From assembly GCA_017517145.1 (NCBI GenBank), contig JAFXAJ010000047.1:1-53956 (forward strand): a stretch of DNA of 53,956 nt, given 5' to 3'. Every line of letters starts with the position of its first letter. Within the stretch, counting starts at the first letter, position 1. The notes under the pieces are model-generated. The model ran no database searches. It was not told the origin of the DNA and saw nothing but the letters and a program-made list of their open reading frames with translations. This DNA comes from Ruminococcus sp. Lineage in GTDB: Bacteria; Bacillota; Clostridia; Oscillospirales; Ruminococcaceae. This document shows positions 47,933-53,956 of this stretch, piece by piece. The translations under genes were made by a program, and so were the position numbers.

Positions 47933-49012
47933 TCAGAATGTCATCTGCCCCTCATCTTTCGGGGGATTCTGTTCGGGAGCAGATATACCGAGATGCTCGT
48001 ATGCAAGACGGGTTGCAACTCTGCCTCTGGGAGTACGTCCAAGAAAGCCCAGCTGCATGAGATAGGGCTCGCAGACATCCTCCAGCGTCACTGACTCCTC
48101 ACCTATGGCTGCCGCAAGAGTTTCAAGTCCTACAGGGCCGCCGTTATAGCCCTTTATAATCATTGTCAGCATACGGCGGTCAAGACTGTCCAGTCCCAGT
48201 CCGTCAATTTCAAGGCGGCTGAGAGCTATTGACGCTATCTCCTTTGTGATACTGCCGTTTCCCATAACATCGGCAAAATCACGGACTCTTTTCAGCAGAC
48301 GGTTTGCAATTCGGGGCGTACCTCTTGCCCTGCCTGCAATTTCCTCTGCACCGTCAGCCTCACAGGGAATTCCCAGAATCATGGCACTTCTGCGGACAAT
48401 ATCCGTCAGCTGCTCCGTATTGTACAGCTCCAGCCGCTCAATAACGCCGAATCTGTCACGGAGAGGAGCAGAAAGCTGTCCTGCACGGGTAGTTGCTCCG
48501 ATAAGGGTAAAAGGTCTTAAATCCATGCGTATGGAACGGGCAGAAGGGCCTTTTCCGATGATAATATCTATCACTCTGTCCTCCAGCGCAGGATAGAGAA
48601 GCTCCTCTACAGGCCGTGAAAGACGGTGTATCTCGTCAATAAAAAGAACATCGTTGTCGTTGAGTCCTGTCAGCAGAGATACTAAGTCACCCGGCTTTTC
48701 AATAGCAGGGCCTGTTGTGACACGGAGATTTACTCCAAGCTCATGAGCAATAATAGATGAAAGAGTAGTCTTTCCCAGTCCGGGAGGGCCGTACAGCAGC
48801 ACGTGGTCAAGAGGCTCTCCCCTGCCCTTTGCGGCTTTTATATATATGGAAATTTTCTCCTTGACCTTATCCTGCCCTACATACTCATTAAGAGTCTGCG
48901 GGCGGAGAGTAATTTCCGCCTCGCCGTCCCCTGCGATATTTTCGGGGGACATTACATTGAAATTTCCGTAGGAATCTCCGGGGGCAAATTCCATTTCCTC
49001 AGTGTGTATCAC
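47933..49012 (-). CDS. ruvB: Holliday junction branch migration helicase RuvB
   Basis: A 359-residue AAA+ motor. Start is GTG 49012 behind AAAGGAG. Walker A is [10 protein letters not shown], Walker [13 protein letters not shown], sensor 1 LIGATTRAG and the arginine finger region LRDRFGV, with a winged-helix C-terminal domain ([11 protein letters not shown]). The N-terminal 20 residues and the last ~15 are extra compared with E. coli (336). It works with RuvA and RuvC encoded upstream. A sseB gene is inserted between ruvA and ruvB. Confidence 0.97.
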   Translation of the reverse strand: MIHTEEMEFAPGDSYGNFNVMSPENIAGDGEAEITLRPQTLNEYVGQDKVKEKISIYIKAAKGRGEPLDHVLLYGPPGLGKTTLSSIIAHELGVNLRVTTGPAIEKPGDLVSLLTGLNDNDVLFIDEIHRLSRPVEELLYPALEDRVIDIIIGKGPSARSIRMDLRPFTLIGATTRAGQLSAPLRDRFGVIERLELYNTEQLTDIVRRSAMILGIPCEADGAEEIAGRARGTPRIANRLLKRVRDFADVMGNGSITKEIASIALSRLEIDGLGLDSLDRRMLTMIIKGYNGGPVGLETLAAAIGEESVTLEDVCEPYLMQLGFLGRTPRGRVATRLAYEHLGISAPEQNPPKDEGQMTF

Positions 49013-49029
49013 AATAGCTCCTTTTCCCG

Positions 49030-49761
49030 TTATTTCTCGAAATAACGCTTCTTACGGATATAGAACGCATCAGCTGCATTTGCTGCCTTTCTGCCCATTT
49101 CCTCCTCGCAGGTAATAAAACAAAGGTTATCTCCCGGTTTGGTATATCTTGAAATGTACTTTGAAAGGGGGACGAATAGCTTTCTTGTACTGCCTATCAT
49201 ATCAATTACCATGAGAATCTGGGGCTTTTCGCAGCCTCGTATCATCTCCACAATATAAGCGGCATCAACATTTTCCTGCTTTGAGAGGAATTTTGAAGCT
49301 GCCTTTGTGATATATCCCATTGATCTTTCACAGCGGCGGTAGTTTATAATTTCTTCTTCGTTGTAGGAAATAGCCTTGATTTTGAGATTTCTCGCAATCA
49401 TAAGAATACTCTTTATCTCCTGAGAGGAAAATTCCTTGCCGTAGGAATTGGGATTGAGCACCGCCGAAGTTGTCTGGATCAGATCAAAAAATCTGAGGCA
49501 GTTTATTTTATAGTAATCAACATATCTCTTTGCAAACTGCTGCAATGCTCTGTGGCTTGTGAAAAAAGGTATAAACACATCGCCGTGGGGATTTTTTATG
49601 GTAATCAGTTCAAGCTGAATTCCGCCTTCATCCCTGCTTCGCTCACTAACGGGATTTTTGCAGATAACATACACATCGCTTTTGATAAGCGTCTGCAAAA
49701 ACAGCGAGCGCTTTGACGGATCTGTTATAGCCGCTTTAAGCAGTTCATCAAGATTCATCAT
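49030..49761 (-). CDS. SseB-family protein
   Basis: A 243-residue protein with an N-terminal SseB domain (about 1-115; [38 protein letters not shown]) and a C-terminal SseB-C-like domain (about 150-243; [22 protein letters not shown]). AAGGAGT precedes ATG 49761. It sits between ruvA and ruvB, with 17 nt before ruvB and about 70 nt after ruvA. An internal promoter is possible at 49779-49808. SseB was first linked to serine sensitivity in E. coli and has no agreed biochemical role. Confidence 0.82.
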   Translation of the reverse strand: MMNLDELLKAAITDPSKRSLFLQTLIKSDVYVICKNPVSERSRDEGGIQLELITIKNPHGDVFIPFFTSHRALQQFAKRYVDYYKINCLRFFDLIQTTSAVLNPNSYGKEFSSQEIKSILMIARNLKIKAISYNEEEIINYRRCERSMGYITKAASKFLSKQENVDAAYIVEMIRGCEKPQILMVIDMIGSTRKLFVPLSKYISRYTKPGDNLCFITCEEEMGRKAANAADAFYIRKKRYFEK

Positions 49762-49778
49762 AAGAAAAAACTCCTTTT

Positions 49779-49808
49779 CATATATGACAATACTGCTGTA
49801 TCTGTCAA
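49779..49808 (-). promoter_or_regulatory. Possible internal promoter before sseB-ruvB
   Basis: On the minus strand TTGACA (49808-49803), 18-nt spacer, TATATG (49784-49779). The -35 is perfect and the -10 is weak. Confidence 0.5.
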
Positions 49809-49834
49809 TTATTTTTCCCCAATAATCCGTAAAT

Positions 49835-50452
49835 TCAACGATTTTTCTCCGTCATAATCCTTAAAGTTTCTTTTATAAGCTCCTGTGTATCAAGAGAGGG
49901 GTCAAGCTTTCTGAGCACAGGTGCGACTTCTCCCTGAGAATATCCCAGAACAAGAAGCGCTTCCAGAGCTTCACTGACTGCTGAACCTCCTGCCGCAGGT
50001 ACGGAGGAACTTCCATAATCCACTGCCGCAGAACCTCCCCCAAGAGTTTCCGAGGAGATTTTATCCTTCAGCTCCAGCACAATGCGCTGAGCTGTCTTTG
50101 TACCAATACCTTTAGTCCGTGTAAGTCCCTTGCTGTCGCCGGACGCAACGGCAAAGGCAAACTGCTCCGGAGTCATATCAGAAAGAATTGACGTAGCAGC
50201 TTTCGGACCTACTCCTGATACTGAAATCAGCAGACGGAAGCAATTCAGCTCCTGCATATCTGCAAAACCGAACAGATCCACACCGTCTTCACGGACGGAA
50301 AGATGAGTGTAAAGCATAGTTTCACTGCCGATTTCTCCGAGTTTTACCAATGTATTATATGATGTACGGCAGCCATATCCCACGCCGTTACAATCCACAA
50401 CGGCAAAACCTGCCTCTTTTACGGCAAGCCTGCCTTTCAAACTGTATATCAT
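49835..50452 (-). CDS. ruvA: Holliday junction DNA-binding protein RuvA
   Basis: A 205-residue protein. An N-terminal OB fold (MIYSLKGRLAVKEAGFAVVD, SYNTLVKLGE, LSVREDGVDLFGF), two helix-hairpin-helix motifs (LISVSGVGPKAATSIL and LTRTKGIGTKTAQRIVLELKDK) and a C-terminal RuvB-binding three-helix domain (about 160-205; EALLVLGYSQGEVAPVLRKL) are in the right order, joined by a Ser/Gly-rich linker. It follows ruvC by four bases. Ribosome site GAGGTAAA precedes the start. Confidence 0.96.
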   Translation of the reverse strand: MIYSLKGRLAVKEAGFAVVDCNGVGYGCRTSYNTLVKLGEIGSETMLYTHLSVREDGVDLFGFADMQELNCFRLLISVSGVGPKAATSILSDMTPEQFAFAVASGDSKGLTRTKGIGTKTAQRIVLELKDKISSETLGGGSAAVDYGSSSVPAAGGSAVSEALEALLVLGYSQGEVAPVLRKLDPSLDTQELIKETLRIMTEKNR

Positions 50453-50456
50453 AAAT

Positions 50457-50951
50457 TTACCTCAAATCTGACCATCTGACAGAATGGCCGTGACAAATCG
50501 CAATAGCAAGAGCATCGGCGGCATCATCGGGACGGGGAATGTTCGCCAGTCCCAGCAGATTTTTCGTCATTTCCATAACCTGCCGCTTTTCAGCTTTTCC
50601 GTAGCCGACTACCGCAGATTTCACCTGCAAGGGCGTATATTCGGAAACAGGTATATTTCTTCTGGCAGCTGAAAGAACAACGACTCCCCTTGCCTGCGCC
50701 ACATCTATGGCTGTTTTCTGGTTTGTAGTGAAGAACAGTTTTTCCACTGCCATACAGTCGGGATGAAATTTTTCAAATATAAATTCAACATCCGTATGTA
50801 TAGCCTTTAACCGTTCTGTAAAAGGAGTATTCGCTTCTGTGAGAACTGCGCCGTATTCGATCGGAGTAAAATTCCTGCCGTCGTAGTCAATCACGCCGAA
50901 ACCGACTATGGCATACCCCGGATCTATACCTAAAATCCTGATTTTTTTCAT
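50457..50951 (-). CDS. ruvC: Crossover junction endodeoxyribonuclease RuvC
   Basis: A 164-residue resolvase of the RNase H fold. The metal-binding acidic residues are D10 (ILGIDPGYA), a Glu in MAVEKLFFT and the late pair in RPDDAADALAIAICH. It cuts Holliday junctions presented by RuvAB. It is the first gene of the minus-strand ruv operon; the promoter TTGCAA/TATAAT at 51086-51115 lies about 135 nt upstream. Confidence 0.97.
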   Translation of the reverse strand: MKKIRILGIDPGYAIVGFGVIDYDGRNFTPIEYGAVLTEANTPFTERLKAIHTDVEFIFEKFHPDCMAVEKLFFTTNQKTAIDVAQARGVVVLSAARRNIPVSEYTPLQVKSAVVGYGKAEKRQVMEMTKNLLGLANIPRPDDAADALAIAICHGHSVRWSDLR

Positions 50952-51085
50952 ATATAATTCCGCCTGCGCCTTTATTGCTCCCCTAATTAACTTTTGAATT
51001 TTCTATTTTGCTTGGAGAGTAATATCCTGAATGACAAAAACGGGCTGTAACTACAATTACCCATAATATTTCATCATACTTATTT

Positions 51086-51115
51086 ATTATACCACAAACA
51101 CACTGTACATTGCAA
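51086..51115 (-). promoter_or_regulatory. Promoter of the ruv operon
   Basis: On the minus strand TTGCAA (51115-51110), 18-nt spacer, TATAAT (51091-51086) with TGG before it. The leader to ruvC is long, about 125 nt. I saw no clear LexA box. Confidence 0.7.
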
Positions 51116-51165
51116 TACCTCTTTAATATAAAAATATTTATTTTTTATAATTTAAAAGGACATTC

Positions 51166-51297
51166 TGCACAAGAATAATAGCTATCATGCACAAATTTAG
51201 CGTATACTAACTGTGCAGTCATACAAAAATGAAGATTTTTTCGTTTTTTTTGCCTTTTAAATTCACTATGTTATAGAACGTTGAAAAACGTTATAAT
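51166..51297 (+). promoter_or_regulatory. Control region of the orphan solute-binding protein
   Basis: Within the 373-nt gap 50952-51324 the plus-strand side holds a TATAAT at 51292-51297 with no good -35 (TGTTAT at the right distance). Directly before it lies AACGTT-GAAA-AACGTT (51277-51292), and three TGCACA/TGTGCA hexamers lie at 51166, 51188 and 51212, spaced 22 and 24 bases. This looks like an activator- or repressor-controlled promoter. The rest of the gap is AT-rich without a gene. Confidence 0.5.
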
Positions 51298-51324
51298 ACA
51301 TTGTCAAAAAGAGGAGGATTCTAT

Positions 51325-52728
51325 ATGAAAAAGACATTGTCATTTTTAGCTGCAATTATTTCCATTTGTACCGTGGTTTCCTGCAATTCGGACAAGCCTG
51401 CGGAAACGTCCCTGCCTATGAATGAGGCTGTATACAACGAGGATGGCAAGCCTGTTATAACCGTAGGAACTATGGGGTATATCGACCCGCTTTTCAACGA
51501 CCACCTCAACAAACCAAAGGATTTTGATATAAAAGTGGTAAACTACGCCAAAGGCATAGAGTACACCACCGAAAAGGAATTTATAGAAGCCATTAACAAT
51601 GAGCTGTATATGGCGATGCTTACAGGCGAGTCCCCTGATATTCTCTGCCATAATGCCGCGGGTATGCTGAATATGGACAGAAAGGGCTTGCTTGCTGACC
51701 TGTACTCCTTTATGGACGGTGAAAGCAAGCTGAAACGGGAGGACTTTCTCCCCTGTGCATTAGAGGGACTTGAAATAGAGGGAAGACTTCCTGCTGTTAT
51801 GGAGGCATACACTCTGCATACCGCCGTAGCAAAGACAAAATTCATCCCAAAGGAATATGAACATTGGACATCTGCGGACGCAATGAAATTCTATGAAGAA
51901 TACAAAGATAAAATGGACTTCTGCAAATATACTTCTGAGTCGTCCCTTGCAGAATATATGCTTGAAATTGAGGGATTAGGCTCTATTGACCAGAGAAATG
52001 CAGTCTGTGATTTCGGTACAGCATTCAGAGATTCACTGCAATTCTGCCTTGACACTCCCATACAAGCAGAAGCCGAACCGAATTTTGCCCTTATGGATGA
52101 CTATGACTTTAACGCGTATTTTAAAGATGAGGAAACACGCGGACTTAATGACACACAGCTTGTATTCCCCCTGAGCATAAATGGCTTTAATTCTGGACTT
52201 GGACAGCATACTTACGGATTTTTCAACAAAGAAGATATAACCTTTGTGGGATACCCCTCTGAAAACGGCAGCGGCGCTTATGTACAGTCAGCAAATATGG
52301 TTCTCTACGGAATTACAGAGCAATGCAGCAACAAAGAAGCCGCCTGGGAGCTTATAACACTTATTCTGAAACATCAGGAAAAACTTGAAAAATACGAAGC
52401 TACTGACCTCAGAGGAATCCCCGTCTTAAAGGAGCAGTTACAGCGTGACTATGACCGTCCCGAAGATTACAATAACTCAATTAACAATGGTCATATGTGG
52501 AACTGGACAGATAACACCTCCGAACCTGTCTATATTCCGCAGGAATACAAAGATATGCTTTACGAGTATATTTTAAGCGTACCTGCCAACCCCTATTTTT
52601 ACAATTGGGATTTACAGAATATCATTGATGAGGAAGTTGAATATGCAATAAACGGCGACAGAAATTCAGATGATACCTCATATATCCTCAATGACCGCAT
52701 AGGTACGTATATCAGCGAAAAATCTTAA
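51325..52728 (+). CDS. Orphan family 1 extracellular solute-binding lipoprotein
   Basis: A 467-residue lipoprotein (lipobox TVVSC, C20) with a periplasmic-binding fold typical of sugar-binding proteins. ITVGTMGYIDPLFNDHL opens the first lobe; LTGESPDILCHNAAGMLNMDRKG is the usual ligand-cleft stretch; SANMVLYGITEQCSNKEAAWELI matches the late hinge region. It has no permease or ATPase neighbours, so it works with a transporter encoded elsewhere or only senses sugars. I start at ATG 51325 with GAGGAGG nine bases before. It lies 187 nt ahead of the GH5 enzyme, which has its own promoter. Confidence 0.85.
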   Translation: MKKTLSFLAAIISICTVVSCNSDKPAETSLPMNEAVYNEDGKPVITVGTMGYIDPLFNDHLNKPKDFDIKVVNYAKGIEYTTEKEFIEAINNELYMAMLTGESPDILCHNAAGMLNMDRKGLLADLYSFMDGESKLKREDFLPCALEGLEIEGRLPAVMEAYTLHTAVAKTKFIPKEYEHWTSADAMKFYEEYKDKMDFCKYTSESSLAEYMLEIEGLGSIDQRNAVCDFGTAFRDSLQFCLDTPIQAEAEPNFALMDDYDFNAYFKDEETRGLNDTQLVFPLSINGFNSGLGQHTYGFFNKEDITFVGYPSENGSGAYVQSANMVLYGITEQCSNKEAAWELITLILKHQEKLEKYEATDLRGIPVLKEQLQRDYDRPEDYNNSINNGHMWNWTDNTSEPVYIPQEYKDMLYEYILSVPANPYFYNWDLQNIIDEEVEYAINGDRNSDDTSYILNDRIGTYISEKS

Positions 52729-52813
52729 CTCATTTTAAATTTGTTAAGTGATAAATTGTGCAGTTTAGCTAATTTTTAAGCTTGAAATTCTACAGCGATA
52801 ATTACAAAAACCC

Positions 52814-52842
52814 TTGACGTTTTTTTTGCAATGTGCTAAAAT
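52814..52842 (+). promoter_or_regulatory. Promoter of the GH5 endoglucanase
   Basis: TTGACG (52814-52819), 17-nt spacer, TAAAAT (52837-52842) with TGC before it. The leader is about 67 nt and ends in GGGAGG. A TGTGCA hexamer at 52757-52762 lies upstream, like those before the orphan binding protein. Nothing else is evident in the 52729-52915 gap. Confidence 0.78.
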
Positions 52843-52915
52843 ATAATTGACGGAAAAGGCTTCCTGCACTGAGTCTGCTCCGTAGATGAGAAAGTCATTT
52901 TGGGAGGTAATTACA

Positions 52916-53956
52916 ATGGTTATTAAAAAAGCCAGAATCACACGTTTTGTAAGCGGTGCCGTTGCTGCAGCTTGTCTCGCAGCAGGACTTAATTTCGCAC
53001 CTTTTACAATGGAAATCGAAGCTGCTGATCAGCTTACTGCATTTGAGATTACAGAAGCAATGCAGATTGGCTGGAACTTAGGTAACACTCTTGACGCTTA
53101 TCCTTCAAAGAATAATGTGCCCCTTGAATCATGCGGTCTTGAAGCTGAAACATGCTGGGGCAACCCCAAGACAACTCCTGAGCTTATCGCTGCTGTTAAG
53201 GCTAAGGGATTCAATACTATCCGTGTTCCTGTAACATGGTTCCAGCACGTTGACAAGAGCAACGGTTATAAGATTGATGAAGCATGGCTCGCACGTGTAA
53301 AGGAAGTTGTTGACTACTGCTACGAGCAGGATATGTACGTTATCCTCAACCTCCACCACGAAGAACCCTACGTAAACCGTTCTACTCTTGGTGCTGACTA
53401 TGAGGAGCTTACAGGCTATGTTTCTTCACTCTGGAAGCAGCTTGCAGAGACTTTCAAGGACTACGATCAGCGTCTTGTATTCGAGATTATGAACGAGCCT
53501 CGTGCTAAGGGCACAGACCATGAGTGGTGGGGCCCTACAAAGGAAGAAACTGATACTATCAACAAGATTAATGCCGACGCTATCGACGTTATCAGAGCTA
53601 CAGGCGACGACAACAACGACAGCCGTCTTATTATGATTCCCGGTTACTGCGCATCCAGCGACACTTCAATGATGTCAAAAATCGTTGTTCCCGATGATGA
53701 GTATGTTGCTGTATCTGTACACGCATATTCACCCTACAACTTCACAATGAACGCTGAAGTTAAGGACCACAGCACATTTACAACTGCTTACGCTACAGAA
53801 CTTACTTCTATCCTTGACGGTATCAGAAAGACCTTCGGCGATAAGGATATTCCTGTTGTTCTCGGCGAATTCAGCGCTTCCAACTATGGAAACACAGAGG
53901 CTCGTGTAGAGTGGGCTAAGGCTTACATCTCACAGACTAAGGAAATGGGTATTCCC
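52916..53956 (+). CDS. GH5 subfamily 4-like endoglucanase, 3' end outside window
   Basis: The first 347 residues of a secreted cellulase; the frame is open to the end of the window. A signal peptide (cleavage near IEA, residue 36) leads straight into the catalytic barrel. WNLGNTLDA (53-61), ETCWGNPKTT (78-87), IRVPVTW, LNLHHE (145-149), acid/base E194 in FEIMNEPR, VSVHAYSP (267-273) and nucleophile E318 in VVLGEFSA are all intact. These features fit GH5_4 enzymes, which cut beta-1,4-glucans, xyloglucan and mixed-linkage glucans. Codon use differs from neighbours (many GCT, CTT, AAG, TAC), as expected for a strongly expressed gene. A dockerin or carbohydrate-binding module may follow outside the window. 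Confidence 0.93.
   Translation, partial: MVIKKARITRFVSGAVAAACLAAGLNFAPFTMEIEAADQLTAFEITEAMQIGWNLGNTLDAYPSKNNVPLESCGLEAETCWGNPKTTPELIAAVKAKGFNTIRVPVTWFQHVDKSNGYKIDEAWLARVKEVVDYCYEQDMYVILNLHHEEPYVNRSTLGADYEELTGYVSSLWKQLAETFKDYDQRLVFEIMNEPRAKGTDHEWWGPTKEETDTINKINADAIDVIRATGDDNNDSRLIMIPGYCASSDTSMMSKIVVPDDEYVAVSVHAYSPYNFTMNAEVKDHSTFTTAYATELTSILDGIRKTFGDKDIPVVLGEFSASNYGNTEARVEWAKAYISQTKEMGIP

Noticed and set aside
1..53956. tRNA, rRNA, riboswitch, CRISPR array, IS element or prophage
   Set aside because: I looked for cloverleaf-like segments, T-box or riboswitch-like leaders, regularly spaced repeats, transposase or integrase motifs and phage structural genes and saw none.

Overview
The window looks like chromosomal DNA of a low-to-mid GC Gram-positive clostridium, most likely a cellulolytic Ruminococcus of the R. 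flavefaciens / R. champanellensis type. The reasons are: Firmicutes-type ribosome binding sites and TTGACA/TATAAT promoters with a TGn extension; Firmicutes marker genes (spoVS, ireB, ymdB, ECF transporter module, clpE-like); Thr/Glu/Pro-rich 'TEAPT' linkers behind lipoprotein signals; a lipoprotein with a ScaE-like type III cohesin; and a GH5 endoglucanase running off the right end. The species call is inference. I saw no rRNA, tRNA, CRISPR, IS element or prophage.

Layout. 1-2500 (minus): a RING-like zinc membrane protein with a 44-residue membrane peptide upstream, then a two-gene chromate transporter. 2553-6898: a large beta-helix carbohydrate-binding lipoprotein divergent from a PhoB/PhoR-like two-component pair. 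7214-18891 (plus): one operon behind a consensus promoter. It encodes a 972-residue multidomain solute-binding protein, a permease pair, a secreted NHL/TPR protein with a C-terminal membrane anchor, a YIP1 protein, a 933-residue DUF5696 protein and a second permease pair, with no ATPase. This is the best candidate for a poorly described system: it reads as an envelope glycan-handling and uptake machine with duplicated membrane channels.

19178-20671: two related DUF2975 membrane proteins plus a small Cro/C1-type regulator. 20754-24955: nadB-nadC divergent from an ECF sigma factor with a putative membrane anti-sigma/sensor. 25001-28582: ireB, a DUF1540 protein, a DUF421-DUF4363 pair, a lipoprotein with a polymorphic-toxin-like C-terminus, and prfB without the usual frameshift. 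28782-33722 (minus): uridine kinase-like gene, spoVS, ymdB, uvrC, DUF2752 and DUF4190.

33797-46025 (minus): an almost unbroken collinear stretch running, in transcription order, methyltransferase, ecfA1, ecfA2, ecfT, yfhO, truA, DUF5711, a CvpA-like gene, clpE-like and the cohesin lipoprotein. 46050-50951 (minus): a Holliday-junction operon ruvC-ruvA-sseB-ruvB followed by a C39-like cysteine peptidase candidate and a phosphoglucosamine mutase homologue that has lost its catalytic motifs. 51325-53956 (plus): an orphan sugar-binding lipoprotein and the truncated GH5_4 cellulase, both oriented away from the ruv operon.

Theme. Housekeeping genes (DNA repair, NAD, translation, ECF transport) alternate with surface and glycan functions: beta-helix carbohydrate binding, DUF5696/SBP uptake, cohesin anchoring, orphan SBP and GH5. 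Function calls are from recognised motifs in the translated sequence. No database search was run.
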